From NCBI RefSeq assembly GCF_005925345.1, contig NZ_SSHJ01000006.1, forward strand, positions 161,156 through 225,155: a DNA stretch of 64,000 bases, in the 5' to 3' direction. Positions 1 through 10,072 of this stretch are shown here, piece by piece. The notes under the pieces are model-generated. The model did not search any database and was not told the DNA's origin. It worked only from the letters and a program-made list of their open reading frames with translations. The stretch's first letter is position 1, and each line of letters begins with the position of its first letter. A program made the translations under genes and the position numbers. This stretch comes from Pedobacter ureilyticus (GTDB lineage Bacteria > Bacteroidota > Bacteroidia > Sphingobacteriales > Sphingobacteriaceae).

Positions 1-2
1 CA

Positions 3-803
3 AATAACGGAGCTTACAATCCACGCCAAACGTTAACCAGAATGCGTTTTAAACAAACTGAAGTGAAATTCGACTTCAGTAGCTTTAAGGATATGACTCG
101 TACCCAGGAGCAGAATTTCAAAAATAATGCACCCATGCTTAATCGTAAGGAGCTTTTGCAAAGAAGAGATTCGTTGAGCAAAGGTTTGGATAGTATTGGA
201 AAAGTGCTGCAAACTAACGCACAATATTATTTTAAGCAAAGTACTACTGTAAAAGGTTATAGTAAAGTTAATACTCCTGCAAAAACTATCAACGGAAGTG
301 TGTTAGACGTGATACCCAAAGACCAAAAGGTACAAGCTTTGCAAAGTGCTTTTGATCAGATTGATGCTTTGAAACAGACCATTAAAGGCCAACTTCCGGA
401 TTATGAATTTAGAAGCAAGGAAGTGTTAAAGGCAAAAATCGAATACCAGCGTAAGTATACTTTGGCAGTTTCTTGTTTGCTGCTTTTCTTTATTGGCGCA
501 CCCTTGGGAGCCATTATTAGAAAGGGAGGTTTGGGCTTGCCAGTGGTAATTGCTGTTATTTTCTTCCTAGTTTACCACATTATTTCTACGGTAGCAGAAA
601 AATCGGCCAAAGAAGGTTCGCTAGATCCGGTAATCGGTATGTGGATGGCGGTAATTATTCTTACTCCAGTGGGTGTGTTTTTAACTTATAAAGCTACAGT
701 AGATTCGGCATTATTTGACCTCGATTACTATAAACAGTTAGTGGTTGGGTTGTTTAAAAAGCTTTTTAACCGCAACAAAGCGGTTGGTGTCGAAAACCAG
801 TAG
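3..803 (+). CDS. LptF/LptG-family permease, C-terminal part (runs off the left edge)
   Basis: The reading frame is open from base 3, before the first visible ATG at 42, so the gene begins outside the window. The visible part has a soluble stretch followed by about three membrane segments near residues 140-220 of the ATG-based count. The motif PLGAIIRKGGLGLP is typical of the YjgP/YjgQ (LptF/LptG) family, which forms the inner-membrane part of the ABC exporter that moves lipopolysaccharide to the outer membrane. The long soluble insert would be the periplasmic beta-jellyroll end. Whether it is LptF or LptG cannot be decided from the fragment. Membrane location is inferred from hydrophobicity. 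Confidence 0.85.
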   Translation, partial: NNGAYNPRQTLTRMRFKQTEVKFDFSSFKDMTRTQEQNFKNNAPMLNRKELLQRRDSLSKGLDSIGKVLQTNAQYYFKQSTTVKGYSKVNTPAKTINGSVLDVIPKDQKVQALQSAFDQIDALKQTIKGQLPDYEFRSKEVLKAKIEYQRKYTLAVSCLLLFFIGAPLGAIIRKGGLGLPVVIAVIFFLVYHIISTVAEKSAKEGSLDPVIGMWMAVIILTPVGVFLTYKATVDSALFDLDYYKQLVVGLFKKLFNRNKAVGVENQ

Positions 804-1055
804 GCGCCAAGGCATTCGCTATTTTTATGGAGAAGCAAAGGTGTTTGTGTGTGCTAAAAACAGATAGAAATGGATCCCAGTTTTTCGTCGGGAGAAATGC
901 ACAGCGGGGTTACCGTAAATAGCAGCAATATAATTGCTTTCCTGATTAAAATAGAGTTTAAAATTTTACTTGCCTAATTACAGGAATACGGGTTGTTATA
1001 ATGGTAAACTTACTTGTTAATGATAATTACCTATAATAATTGCTGTTAAAGGTTG

Positions 1056-1063
1056 TACCTTTG
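1056..1063 (+). promoter_or_regulatory. candidate -7 promoter element TACCTTTG for ribBA
   Basis: The octamer TACCTTTG matches the Bacteroidota TAnnTTTG -7 consensus and lies 54 bases before the chosen ribBA ATG. A -33 TTG at a normal distance is not clear (the nearest is only about 13 bases upstream), so this is a moderate call. The 804-1117 gap otherwise holds AT-rich sequence; I see no FMN riboswitch. Confidence 0.4.
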
Positions 1064-1117
1064 CAGTCAAATTAAATATGAGGGCCAAAAACCTCATTCA
1101 TTTTGTTATTACCCAAA

Positions 1118-2329
1118 ATGGAAATCAAATTAAATACAATAGAAGAGGCGCTTGCCGATGTTAGGGCTGGTAAAATCATTATCGTAGTTGATGATGAAGA
1201 TCGTGAGAATGAAGGCGATTTCTTGACCGCTGCCAGAAATGTAACTCCTGAGGTGATTAATTTCATGTCTAAATACGGACGTGGGTTGATTTGTGCACCA
1301 CTAATAGAAGAAATGTGTGATAGGTTAGAACTGAATTTGATGGTTCAGAACAATACCGTTTTACACCAAACTCCGTTTACCGTTTCGGTAGATTTAATTG
1401 GTCAGGGATGTACTACCGGTATTTCGGCACATGATAGGGCTAAAACCGTGCAGGCTTTAATTAACCCTGCTACCAAGCCAGAAGATTTAGGCAGACCCGG
1501 ACACATTTTCCCGCTAAGAGCTAGAAAAGAAGGCGTTTTGCGTAGAACTGGCCATACAGAAGCTACTATTGACATTGCTCGTTTAGCCGGTTTTGAGCCT
1601 GCTGGCGTGCTGGTAGAAATTATGAACGAGGACGGCACCATGGCTCGTTTGCCAGATTTAATGGTAATTGCTAAGCAACATGATCTAAAAATTATTTCTA
1701 TAAAAGATTTGATTAGCTATCGCTTAGCTGCCGAGAGTTTAATTAAGGAAGAAGTAACTGTAAATTTGCCTACGCAATGGGGCGATTTTAAAATGACTGC
1801 TTACACCCAACTGAGTAATAGCGCTACCCACATGGCTATTGCCAAAGGCGAGTGGCAAGAAGGCGAAGCGGTGTTAACACGTATCCATAGTTCTTGTGTT
1901 ACTGGAGATATTTTTGGCTCCTGCCGCTGCGATTGTGGACCACAGTTACATAAAGCCATGGAAATGATTGAGAAAGAAGGAAAAGGCTTAATTGTGTACA
2001 TGAACCAAGAAGGTAGGGGTATTGGTTTGATCAACAAGTTACACGCTTACAACCTGCAAGATGCTGGGTTGGATACAGTAGAAGCCAATATACAGTTAGG
2101 TTTTAAAGGCGATGAACGCGATTATGGTGTAGGTGCTCAAATTTTAAGAGCGCAAGGCATTACCAACATGAAGCTAATGTCTAACAACCCCACCAAAAGA
2201 GCTGGCTTAATTGGCTATGGCTTAGAGATTGTAGAAAATATCCCTATTGAAATAGAAAGTAACAAGCACAACGAATCTTATTTAATTGCCAAGAGAGATA
2301 AAATGGGACACCAGATATTGAAAGGATAG
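1118..2329 (+). CDS. ribBA: Bifunctional 3,4-dihydroxy-2-butanone-4-phosphate synthase / GTP cyclohydrolase II
   Basis: The protein makes both early precursors of riboflavin. The N-terminal RibB half carries the acidic metal-binding motif [12 protein letters not shown] and the signatures [12 protein letters not shown] and [17 protein letters not shown]. The C-terminal RibA half (from about residue 210) has zinc cysteines in [17 protein letters not shown] and the GTP-binding motif NQEGRGIGL. About 403 residues is normal for fused RibBA. The ATG at 1118 is preferred over an in-frame TTG at 1103 because homologues begin close to [11 protein letters not shown]. It stands alone, converging on tamB with a palindromic repeat element between them. 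Confidence 0.96.
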   Translation: MEIKLNTIEEALADVRAGKIIIVVDDEDRENEGDFLTAARNVTPEVINFMSKYGRGLICAPLIEEMCDRLELNLMVQNNTVLHQTPFTVSVDLIGQGCTTGISAHDRAKTVQALINPATKPEDLGRPGHIFPLRARKEGVLRRTGHTEATIDIARLAGFEPAGVLVEIMNEDGTMARLPDLMVIAKQHDLKIISIKDLISYRLAAESLIKEEVTVNLPTQWGDFKMTAYTQLSNSATHMAIAKGEWQEGEAVLTRIHSSCVTGDIFGSCRCDCGPQLHKAMEMIEKEGKGLIVYMNQEGRGIGLINKLHAYNLQDAGLDTVEANIQLGFKGDERDYGVGAQILRAQGITNMKLMSNNPTKRAGLIGYGLEIVENIPIEIESNKHNESYLIAKRDKMGHQILKG

Positions 2330-2367
2330 TAGAAGAGGTTTTGGGTTCTACGTTTTACGTTCTAAGT

Positions 2368-2509
2368 AAAAATGAGGCTGTCTCAAAAGTAAAATAATGC
2401 CGTCATTTCGACGATCAAAGGAGGAGAAATCTCTTTCAGAAGCACTTCTGAAGCAGATCTCTCTCTAACGTTCGAGATGACGAGCGACTTTTGAGACAGC
2501 CTCATTTTT
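2368..2509. mobile_element. MITE-like palindromic element, copy 1
   Basis: A 142-bp element bounded by 23-bp perfect inverted repeats (2368-2390 and 2487-2509; core GAGGCTGTCTCAAAAGT). It has an inner palindrome around the centre (agaagcacttctg). A second copy, reverse-complemented and nearly identical, lies at 40071-40208. It encodes no protein and sits between the convergent ribBA and tamB genes, where it could also act as a bidirectional terminator. This is a non-autonomous element by structure; the parent transposase is not in the window. Confidence 0.75.
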
Positions 2510-2578
2510 GTGGTTGCTCTTATTGTCAATGATATAATTCGGTTGCTAGATACTGATTTCTGATACCTAACCGCTAAC

Positions 2579-5500
2579 TCATTTTCTCTGTTTCTTTTTG
2601 CTTTCGTTAATAATCGCCTCTTTACTAAGTCGTTCTTTTTCGGCCTCTTTTTTCTTTTGCTCTTTACGGTACTTGCCAGAAATTTTTTGAAGCAGTTCAG
2701 TAAAGGTATCAAACTGTTGGTTATAGATTAAACCAAATGAAGTGATATTTTGGTACGGATTAATACCCGGATTAGCAAAGATACTTTGAATGGTTGGTGG
2801 CTTGTTGGCCACTTTTCCCACCAAGCTACCATCTTTCTTAATTAAACCTAAAATCTCTACCTCACGGCCAATTTCATTTCTAAAACCAATGGCATTGTCA
2901 ATAGAGCTTTTACTGATGTCGGTAATACCTGCATTTACAATAATCCTATCATTAAAAAACTTTGCAGATAAACTCGCTTCGTTAAAAGAGCGAATGTTAA
3001 TATCTACAAAGTTGAGGTTTAAGCTAGAAAGCACATTGTTAAGCTGGTTAAAAATCAAATCTGTTGCGGTACCTGTACCTACCGAACCCAATTGCTGGCT
3101 TAGGTTCTCTGCACCAGAGCCAGGAGCAAACCTACGCTGGATAATTAAGCTCAATGCCTGCGTATTCATATTGTTCCCATCATTAAAGTAAGATTGCAAC
3201 TCGTCTTTAATGGCCGGGTTGGCTGGAAAAAAGATATCTAGCTTAATGTCTGGTTTCATTAACAGGCCAGTTAACCCCATTTCTACCTCGGTTTGTGCCG
3301 TTTGTGTGGCATTACTACTCGCATCACGATTGGCGGCTTGGTATAAATCGGCGAGAGCAGCACGCAGGGTGTAAATAGCTTTAAGGTTAATTTGTGCATT
3401 TACCGGGTTTCCCGTCCATCTAATGGTTCCACCTTGTCTAATGTCAAAACGTTTGTTGATAACTTCTCTCGCAGTAAAATCAAATACACCGCTTTCGATG
3501 ATGTAGTCGCCTTTCATCTCAAAATCGCCCACTTTAGAGATATTCAATTCAAGTTCTGCATTTCCTGTGCCGCTAAGCTTGCCCAGTACGGTAAAAATAT
3601 TAACTGTAGTATTGGGGTCTACACTTAGTTTAAATTTCATGCTTAGCCCCTCAAAACTAGATACCTTTTTAACAACTTTGGTGGTGTCTTTACTTACAAA
3701 AGTGATGAAGTCTTTGTCGTTTATGGTTTCTGAGCTATTTAAAGGCAAGCTAAAAACCGTGCCTTTTTCGGTTTTAGCATCAATATCGATAAACATATCA
3801 TTAGTGGGGCCTCTAAAAGAAAACTTGCCCGTGCCGTAGGCTTTACCAAAATAAACGGCATTGTCTTTGGAAGTGGTGTTTAATGCCATTAATCCTTTGG
3901 CCTCAAGTTCTACTTGGATGTTCGGATTATCAATGTTTTTCAGGTCTACACTTCCGTTGGCAGTTCCGGTATGGCCTTCAAGATCTTTAAGCCCTAAATT
4001 GTTAAGCTGTATGGTGCTGTTGCTTACAGAAACCTCATCGTCAATAATGTAGGTGGTTTTAAGGTAATTTACAGTTACCTGGGCTTGGTCCAATTCAATA
4101 TCGCCATTAATTAGCGGTTCGTCAAAAGCTCCTTTAACCGTTAAATTTGCAGATACTTTCCCTTTTAAGTTAGACACCAACTTGCGTACAAAGGGAGTTA
4201 GCAGTGCCAGTTCGCTGTCATCTAGCTTTACATTTAGGTCTATCTGTTTTTCTGCTGCGTTTAAGTTCCCGGTAATGTTAAATGTTTCTAGGTCTGCAGC
4301 TACAATCTTGGTATACACTGTAGCTATTTTGCTAGTGCTATTAAAAGAAGAGGTATCCGTTAAGCGGCCAATATAGGTATCGTTAAAGCCCAGCGAGTCA
4401 ATTCTTAAACTATCAGTAATTAACGGCGATTTTAATGCTCCAAATATCTTTGTTTTTCCGTTAGCTAAACCTGCCAAATTAATTCCGCTAGATTTTAAGA
4501 ACGGATTGACGGTTTTAAGGTTGAAATTCTTTAAAGCCAAGGTTACTACATCTGTTGGATCTTCAGATATAATACCGTTGATTTTTAGTTCTTGTTTGCC
4601 GTTGCTAAGAGAGAAGTTTTCTATTTTAGTTTTTCCCTTGTTAAACCCAATCTGCACTTTCTCCTCTATTGTCCAATCTTGGTAGTTAATTTTAAGGTTA
4701 GAGGGCAGGATGCTGATTTTAGCCGTATCGGGCAGAAATTCTACCAATCCGTTTAAATCGAGTTGGTTGGCATCGTCGGCGTTAGACAACTTAACGTTTA
4801 GTGCTAAACTATCGTTACGTAAGATATTAGAGATGTTGACATTTTTAATGTACAAGCTATCATTCAAATCTACCCTGTCTGAAGAGATAATTGCGGTAAG
4901 TTGTTGCGGAGAGGTGTTCTCGTCTATAATGATATTGTTAGCTACAATGCCCTTAAATTTTAACCGTTTAATTACTCCGCCTAAGGTTGCAGTGTTATTT
5001 CTAGAGTCGAAAGCACCAACAAGCAAAGATTCTTTATCGATTTCTAATCCCGGAGAGATGAGCTCGGCAATAGGTTCGAAGTTTTTTATCTTTAACCTAA
5101 AATCAAAAACTTGTGTATTGAACTTATAAATTTCGGTTTTTAAAGACGGAACGTAGGTTTTGCCTATGGTTTTAAAGTAAGACACAATTGTGCCTAAGTC
5201 ATATTGTCCTTTAATTCCTGCTTCAAGAATATCTGAGTTAATGTTTAAGCTTCTCTCCATACCTGTGCCTTTAGCATTAATGAACACAGAGTCTACCTGA
5301 TAAATTCCCCTAAGGTTATTGATCTTGATTTCTTGCAGCAATAATCTTCCTTGTAGGTTATCTAAGTTCGTTCCAGAAAAATTGGTGCTAAAAATGGCAT
5401 CTACTTTTAAAGAATCTTTATAAAGTTTTAGTGTTTTTAAACGAGCATTTCTAATATCAGCTTTAAAATTAAATACGGGCAATTTAGGGTTTAAATTTAC

Positions 5501-6970
5501 GCCGCCATCAAAATCTAGCTGAACGTTTTTATCATTTATCTTTAGATTTCCATCAAAATATTTTTTATCAAAAGTACCATTGATATCAATGTTGCGGTAA
5601 CGATAACCTTTAAAATCTAAATAGCTGATTTGTCCTTTCAGTTCTTCTTTTAAGTCTTTAAGCTCGGTACCACGGCCTTTAATGTAGAGCTGAGAGCTAA
5701 CGCGGCCTAAAAGCTTTTCGTTAATTAAATTGCCAATATCAAAATCATAAGTTTTTACATTTCCGTTGTAAGACGGGATGCCTTTTCCGTCTATTTTCAT
5801 GTGTACATCAGACTTCAATCGGCCTAATTTGGTTTTAAATTCGCCATAGGCGATAAAGTCATTCTGGAAACCGGTAAAGTGGCCGTTGAAATTGATATTG
5901 CCAAACTTGCTTACAATTTCTGGAATTGACTTTACCCGTTTGCCCGTAAGGTCGGTTAAAATTTCGTCTAAATCCTTCTTATTAGTTCCAGCTAATTCAA
6001 TTCGCATATCCATGAAGGTTTCATCCCAGTTAGGAAGTCCTTTCATAGAAAAGTCGCCTTTTACATAAGTAGCCTTGCCTGCTTTAACAGAAAGTTTTTT
6101 TGCTCTTAAATCATTTACCAATCCGGTAATTTGCCCATCAATATCGATATCTAATTTAATTTTCTTTAACGCAGGTGCAAAAAATGCAATGTCGCTAGAA
6201 GCGATATGGCTATTCTTAAAACTGGCCTTCATCCTTACCTTGTTCTCATAATCATTAAAGTCGCTAAAGGTTTTGAACTTCATTTGATAATAATCGGTAA
6301 GGCGGGTTTTATTGGTAACCAGCAATAATTTTTTAAGCTCTATAGCATTGCTATCTACCGTGGTTAGAGCGCTTAAATTTTTAAGATAAAAGCCGCTTTT
6401 TTCTCTTAAAGTAAGATTTTTGATATTGGTCTGTAGCAAATGACTCTTCGTATCCAAGCCTTCAAAAATGCCATTCATTTGTGTAACTTCGATATCTTCG
6501 AAATTTACGCCATTAACTTTTTTGCTGTATTTAAGGTTTTTGTACTTAAAATGTAGATTATTTACAATAACCCGATCAAATGAAATCTGGAATTTTTTCT
6601 TTTTTGAGGGCTTTTTTGGTTTTCCGCTATCAAAATAATCAACAATGAAATCTAGATTGGTATTGCCGTCTTTCTGGGTTTTTAAGAAGAAGGTACCGTT
6701 GTTTAGCTGAACGGTGTTGATATCTAAAATTCTTTCTTTCAAAGAAAACCGATTGAGATTTACCAAGAATTTTGGAAAGTGCGCTAACGTATCTTTCTGC
6801 AGGTCTAGCACCAATAGTTCTTCTAAAACTACAGATTTGAAAGGCCTCACGTAAAGCCCTCCAACTTTAACGGTTGTATTTAATTCTTTAGAAAGATAAT
6901 TCGCTGCTTTTTGGGCTACGTAAGTTTGTACAGGCTTAAATTGTAGGGAAAAAACTACACCGGCAATCAA
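2579..6970 (-). CDS. tamB: Translocation/assembly module TamB family protein (DUF490)
   Basis: A very long protein (about 1,463 residues) of repeated beta-rich AsmA/TamB-type segments ending in the DUF490-like region (residues ~1100-1400, with IRWTGNPVNAQINLKAIYTL and FNQLNNVLSSLNLNFVDINI). TamB-like proteins bridge inner and outer membranes and support envelope biogenesis and lipid transport; in Bacteroidota the details are inferred. The N-terminal helix starts upstream of the annotated TTG: the frame stays open to 7057 and encodes a good membrane helix (LLKILLWVIASIIILIAGVV), but offers no ATG or GTG. The lysine-rich C-terminus is typical for the group. Confidence 0.88.
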   Translation of the reverse strand: MIAGVVFSLQFKPVQTYVAQKAANYLSKELNTTVKVGGLYVRPFKSVVLEELLVLDLQKDTLAHFPKFLVNLNRFSLKERILDINTVQLNNGTFFLKTQKDGNTNLDFIVDYFDSGKPKKPSKKKKFQISFDRVIVNNLHFKYKNLKYSKKVNGVNFEDIEVTQMNGIFEGLDTKSHLLQTNIKNLTLREKSGFYLKNLSALTTVDSNAIELKKLLLVTNKTRLTDYYQMKFKTFSDFNDYENKVRMKASFKNSHIASSDIAFFAPALKKIKLDIDIDGQITGLVNDLRAKKLSVKAGKATYVKGDFSMKGLPNWDETFMDMRIELAGTNKKDLDEILTDLTGKRVKSIPEIVSKFGNINFNGHFTGFQNDFIAYGEFKTKLGRLKSDVHMKIDGKGIPSYNGNVKTYDFDIGNLINEKLLGRVSSQLYIKGRGTELKDLKEELKGQISYLDFKGYRYRNIDINGTFDKKYFDGNLKINDKNVQLDFDGGVNLNPKLPVFNFKADIRNARLKTLKLYKDSLKVDAIFSTNFSGTNLDNLQGRLLLQEIKINNLRGIYQVDSVFINAKGTGMERSLNINSDILEAGIKGQYDLGTIVSYFKTIGKTYVPSLKTEIYKFNTQVFDFRLKIKNFEPIAELISPGLEIDKESLLVGAFDSRNNTATLGGVIKRLKFKGIVANNIIIDENTSPQQLTAIISSDRVDLNDSLYIKNVNISNILRNDSLALNVKLSNADDANQLDLNGLVEFLPDTAKISILPSNLKINYQDWTIEEKVQIGFNKGKTKIENFSLSNGKQELKINGIISEDPTDVVTLALKNFNLKTVNPFLKSSGINLAGLANGKTKIFGALKSPLITDSLRIDSLGFNDTYIGRLTDTSSFNSTSKIATVYTKIVAADLETFNITGNLNAAEKQIDLNVKLDDSELALLTPFVRKLVSNLKGKVSANLTVKGAFDEPLINGDIELDQAQVTVNYLKTTYIIDDEVSVSNSTIQLNNLGLKDLEGHTGTANGSVDLKNIDNPNIQVELEAKGLMALNTTSKDNAVYFGKAYGTGKFSFRGPTNDMFIDIDAKTEKGTVFSLPLNSSETINDKDFITFVSKDTTKVVKKVSSFEGLSMKFKLSVDPNTTVNIFTVLGKLSGTGNAELELNISKVGDFEMKGDYIIESGVFDFTAREVINKRFDIRQGGTIRWTGNPVNAQINLKAIYTLRAALADLYQAANRDASSNATQTAQTEVEMGLTGLLMKPDIKLDIFFPANPAIKDELQSYFNDGNNMNTQALSLIIQRRFAPGSGAENLSQQLGSVGTGTATDLIFNQLNNVLSSLNLNFVDINIRSFNEASLSAKFFNDRIIVNAGITDISKSSIDNAIGFRNEIGREVEILGLIKKDGSLVGKVANKPPTIQSIFANPGINPYQNITSFGLIYNQQFDTFTELLQKISGKYRKEQKKKEAEKERLSKEAIINESKKKQRK

Positions 6971-7020
6971 TATTATGATTGAGGCGATAACCCATAGCAG
7001 TATTTTTAATAGTTTTTTAA

Positions 7021-7028
7021 TAATTTTG
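7021..7028 (+). promoter_or_regulatory. candidate -7 element TAATTTTG for tsaD
   Basis: TAATTTTG matches TAnnTTTG and ends 19 bases before the GTG start of tsaD. It lies inside the extended N-terminal codons of the divergent tamB frame, so the two genes would share overlapping 5' regions. No convincing -33 element was found. Confidence 0.4.
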
Positions 7029-7047
7029 TAGCTTAAATCTTTTGTAC

Positions 7048-8049
7048 GTGTCCATTATACTAGCTATAGAATCTTCTTGCGACGAAACTTCGGTTGCCAT
7101 TTGTGATAACGGCAAAATTACGGCCAATGTTATTGCAAACCAAACAATTCATGAAAATTATGGAGGTGTAATTCCGGAGCTTGCTTCGAGAGTGCATCAA
7201 CAAAACATAGTGCCCGCTGTACAACAGGCCTTGGCGATAGCCGGAGTGGATAAAAAGCAGCTAGATGGCGTTGCCTTTACACAGGGACCGGGCTTATTAG
7301 GTTCATTATTGGTAGGTGTTTCTTTTGCAAAATCTTTTGCTTTGGGCTTGGGTTTGCCGCTAATTTCGGTAAATCACATGCAGGCACATATCTTAGCTCA
7401 CTTTATCGACGATCCAAAACCAACTTTTCCGTTCTTATGTTTAACCGTTTCTGGTGGCCATACCCAAATAGTTTTGGTTAAAGATTATTTTGAAATGGAA
7501 ATTGTTGGCGAGACTTTGGACGATGCTGCTGGCGAAGCTTTTGATAAGACGGCAAAAATCTTAAACTTACCTTATCCCGGAGGGCCGTTAATTGATAAAT
7601 ATGCTAAAGAGGGCAACCCCGAAGCGTATCAGTTCCCCGAACCCCAAATACAGGGCTTAAATTATAGTTTCAGTGGGTTTAAAACAGCTATTTTGTACTT
7701 TGTAAGAGATCGGCAGCAAGAGAATCCAAATTTTATAGCAACGCATTTGGCAGATGTTTGCGCCTCGGTACAACACAGTATTGTAAATATCTTACTTAAT
7801 AAACTCAAAAAGGCTGCGAAGCAGTATAATTGTAATCAAATAGCCATTGCGGGTGGGGTGTCGGCAAATTCGGGCTTACGTAATACTTTATTAGGCTTGC
7901 AAGATACTTTAGGTTGGGAAGTATTTATTCCGAAATTTGAATATTGTACCGATAATGCTGCTATGATTGCCATAGCTGGTTATCAGAAGTTTTTACAAAA
8001 TGATTTTGTTGGTCAAGAGGTTGCCCCTATGGCCAGAATGAATTTCTAA
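7048..8049 (+). CDS. tsaD: tRNA N6-adenosine threonylcarbamoyltransferase
   Basis: TsaD transfers the threonylcarbamoyl group to A37 of tRNAs that read ANN codons, acting with TsaB and TsaE in the cytoplasm. The ASKHA fold is visible: LAIESSCDETSVA at the N-terminus, metal-binding histidines in HMQAHILAH (residues ~110), SGGHTQIV, and AGGVSANSGLR near residue 270, then CTDNAAMIA. About 333 residues is normal length. I chose the GTG at 7048 because it starts right at the conserved N-terminus (SIILAIESS); a TTG at 7042 is the alternative. Confidence 0.96.
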   Translation: MSIILAIESSCDETSVAICDNGKITANVIANQTIHENYGGVIPELASRVHQQNIVPAVQQALAIAGVDKKQLDGVAFTQGPGLLGSLLVGVSFAKSFALGLGLPLISVNHMQAHILAHFIDDPKPTFPFLCLTVSGGHTQIVLVKDYFEMEIVGETLDDAAGEAFDKTAKILNLPYPGGPLIDKYAKEGNPEAYQFPEPQIQGLNYSFSGFKTAILYFVRDRQQENPNFIATHLADVCASVQHSIVNILLNKLKKAAKQYNCNQIAIAGGVSANSGLRNTLLGLQDTLGWEVFIPKFEYCTDNAAMIAIAGYQKFLQNDFVGQEVAPMARMNF

Positions 8050-8061
8050 TATTAGAAGAAT

Positions 8062-8280
8062 ATGCAAACGAACAGTTTTATCTTTTTTGGTTTATTGGCC
8101 ATACCTTTAATTGCTTTTTTAATTTGGGTAATTAAGCAAGATAAAAAGAAGAATTACTTAGGCTTGGCGCTCTTATTAATTGGTGCTGTTGTGGCGGCTT
8201 ACACCATTGTTAGGTTAGATTCGTCGTTTGTGAAGGAAAAAGGATTACAAGCGGCACCAAAACCATCTAGTTTTAAATAA
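8062..8280 (+). CDS. Small two-helix membrane protein, unknown function
   Basis: A 72-residue protein with two hydrophobic segments (residues ~6-24 and ~33-50) separated by a lysine-rich turn (KQDKKKNY), and a short polar tail. It starts 12 bases after tsaD and is followed 15 bases later by a START-domain gene, so the three probably share a transcript. I do not recognise a family. The topology suggests an inner-membrane protein. Confidence 0.7.
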   Translation: MQTNSFIFFGLLAIPLIAFLIWVIKQDKKKNYLGLALLLIGAVVAAYTIVRLDSSFVKEKGLQAAPKPSSFK

Positions 8281-8295
8281 ACTTAACTTTTTGCG

Positions 8296-8943
8296 ATGCA
8301 TAAAAAGTATCTGCTGTATTTGATGCTTTTCTTTCTTTATAAAGCATCGTATGGCCAAGCCGATTGGACTTTGAAAAGTACCAAGAACGGGCTGCATATT
8401 TATACCAAAACAGTTTCTTCTTCTGGTTTAAAAGGAATTAGGGTAAAGTGTACGTTGCCGGCAAAGCTTTCTCAAATAGTAGCCTTAATTATGGACGTTA
8501 ATGCGGGCGAAGAATGGGTTTATGGCACTAAATCGAGTTTTTTGCTCAAGAGGGTTTCTTCATCAGAGCTGTATTATTATTCAGAAGTTGATATTCCGTG
8601 GCCCATAAATAATAGAGATTTTATTGCTCATTTAACGGTAAGCCAAGACCCACAAACTAAAGTTGTTACCATTAATGGCCCCACAGAAGCTAATTACTTA
8701 CCCGCTAAGCCTCCTATAGTTAGGGTAAGCCACTCTATTGGTAAATGGGTTTTAACGCCTGCTAAAAATAATTTGGTGCAAATAGACTATACATTAGAGG
8801 TAGACCCCGGCGGTACGATACCTGTTTGGTTAGTGAACCTTTTTGCTACTAGCGGGCCAGCAGAAACATTTAAGAAAATGAAAGAGCAGGTTAAAAAACC
8901 TCAATATGTAAATGCTAATTTGAGTTTTATTGATAACGGATAA
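8296..8943 (+). CDS. START-domain (lipid-binding-like) exported protein
   Basis: The first ~20 residues form a signal peptide ending near SYGQ. The rest (residues ~25-205) resembles START domains: WTLKSTKNGLHIYTKTV at the beginning, DVNAGEEWVYGTKSS, then DIPWPINNRDFIAHLTVSQD. START domains are helix-grip folds that bind lipids or other hydrophobic ligands; the ligand here is unknown. It is the last gene of the tsaD transcript and is followed immediately by a strong hairpin shared with the recA 3' end. Confidence 0.82.
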   Translation: MHKKYLLYLMLFFLYKASYGQADWTLKSTKNGLHIYTKTVSSSGLKGIRVKCTLPAKLSQIVALIMDVNAGEEWVYGTKSSFLLKRVSSSELYYYSEVDIPWPINNRDFIAHLTVSQDPQTKVVTINGPTEANYLPAKPPIVRVSHSIGKWVLTPAKNNLVQIDYTLEVDPGGTIPVWLVNLFATSGPAETFKKMKEQVKKPQYVNANLSFIDNG

Positions 8944-8983
8944 TATTTTGTAAGGGCAAAAAACTTTCGCCCTTACAAAATAT
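8943..8983. terminator. Bidirectional terminator hairpin between the START gene and recA
   Basis: A perfect 15-bp stem (8943-8957 with 8969-8983; left arm ATATTTTGTAAGGGC) with an 11-base loop. It lies exactly between two convergent genes and has A/T-rich ends on both sides, fitting termination in both directions. Confidence 0.8.
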
Positions 8984-8985
8984 GG

Positions 8986-9996
8986 CTATTGTTCTTCTAA
9001 CTGATCTCCAGTTACTTCCTCTCTAATACGAGTTTCAATTTCTTCTGCCAATTCGGGGTTGTCTAGCAATAGCTGTTTAACGGCGTCTCTACCTTGTCCT
9101 AGTTTGGTGTCGCCGTAAGAGAACCAAGAGCCCGCTTTTTTAACGATACCAAAGTCAACACCTAGATCTATAATTTCTCCCACTTTAGAAATTCCTTCGC
9201 CAAACATAATGTCAAATTCTGCTAAACGGAAAGGAGGGGCAACTTTGTTTTTTACAATTTTTACTTTAACGCGGTTACCAGAAACCTCATCAGAATCTTT
9301 AATTTGAGAAGTTCTACGGATATCTAAACGTACCGAAGCATAAAACTTAAGCGCATTACCACCTGTGGTAGTTTCCGGGTTGCCGAACATTACTCCAATT
9401 TTTTCACGTAACTGGTTGATGAAAATACAGCAACAACCAGTTTTAGCAATAGTACCCGTTAATTTACGTAAAGCCTGGCTCATTAAACGGGCTTGTAAAC
9501 CCATTCTGCTATCGCCCATTTCGCCTTCAATTTCTGCTTTAGGCACCAAAGCCGCAACAGAGTCAATTACAATTACGTCTATAGCTCCCGAACGGATCAA
9601 GTTATCTGCAATTTCCAAGGCTTGCTCACCGTTGTCGGGTTGAGAAATTAGAAGGTTATCGGTATCTACTCCTAATTTCTTAGCATAAAACTTATCGAAA
9701 GCATGTTCTGCATCAATAATTGCAGCAATACCGCCTTTTCTCTGTGCTTCGGCAATAATGTGCGTTGCCAAAGTAGTTTTACCAGAAGATTCGGGGCCGT
9801 AAATTTCAATTACACGTCCTTTTGGTACGCCGCCTACGCCTAAAGCAATATCTAAACTAATAGAGCCTGTAGAAATTACATCCATTTTTTCTACGGCTTG
9901 GTCGCCAAGTTTCATGATAGAACCTTTGCCGTAAGATTTTTCAAGTTTATCTAAAGTAAGCTGTAACGCTTTTAATTTTTCTGTATTCGGGTTCAT
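8986..9996 (-). CDS. recA: Recombinase RecA
   Basis: RecA forms filaments on single-stranded DNA, drives strand exchange and triggers SOS cleavage. The Walker A motif GPESSGKTT lies near residue 68, followed by the catalytic and DNA-binding core, including loop L2 ([19 protein letters not shown] near residue 200) and the conserved LDIRR. At 336 residues it is slightly short, with a brief acidic C-terminal tail (LEEQ). The ATG at 9996 gives [19 protein letters not shown] as the usual N-terminus. Single-gene transcript, with a candidate promoter upstream at 10073-10104. Confidence 0.98.
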   Translation of the reverse strand: MNPNTEKLKALQLTLDKLEKSYGKGSIMKLGDQAVEKMDVISTGSISLDIALGVGGVPKGRVIEIYGPESSGKTTLATHIIAEAQRKGGIAAIIDAEHAFDKFYAKKLGVDTDNLLISQPDNGEQALEIADNLIRSGAIDVIVIDSVAALVPKAEIEGEMGDSRMGLQARLMSQALRKLTGTIAKTGCCCIFINQLREKIGVMFGNPETTTGGNALKFYASVRLDIRRTSQIKDSDEVSGNRVKVKIVKNKVAPPFRLAEFDIMFGEGISKVGEIIDLGVDFGIVKKAGSWFSYGDTKLGQGRDAVKQLLLDNPELAEEIETRIREEVTGDQLEEQ

Positions 9997-10072
9997 GTCT
10001 TTTAAATTCTGATGATAAATATAATAATATGTTTCGGCAATTATCTAAATGATGTTTGACTAATAATTTTAG

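Noticed and set aside
804..1117. FMN riboswitch upstream of ribBA
   Set aside because: Riboflavin genes often have one, but none of the conserved FMN-aptamer boxes can be found in the 300 bases before the gene.
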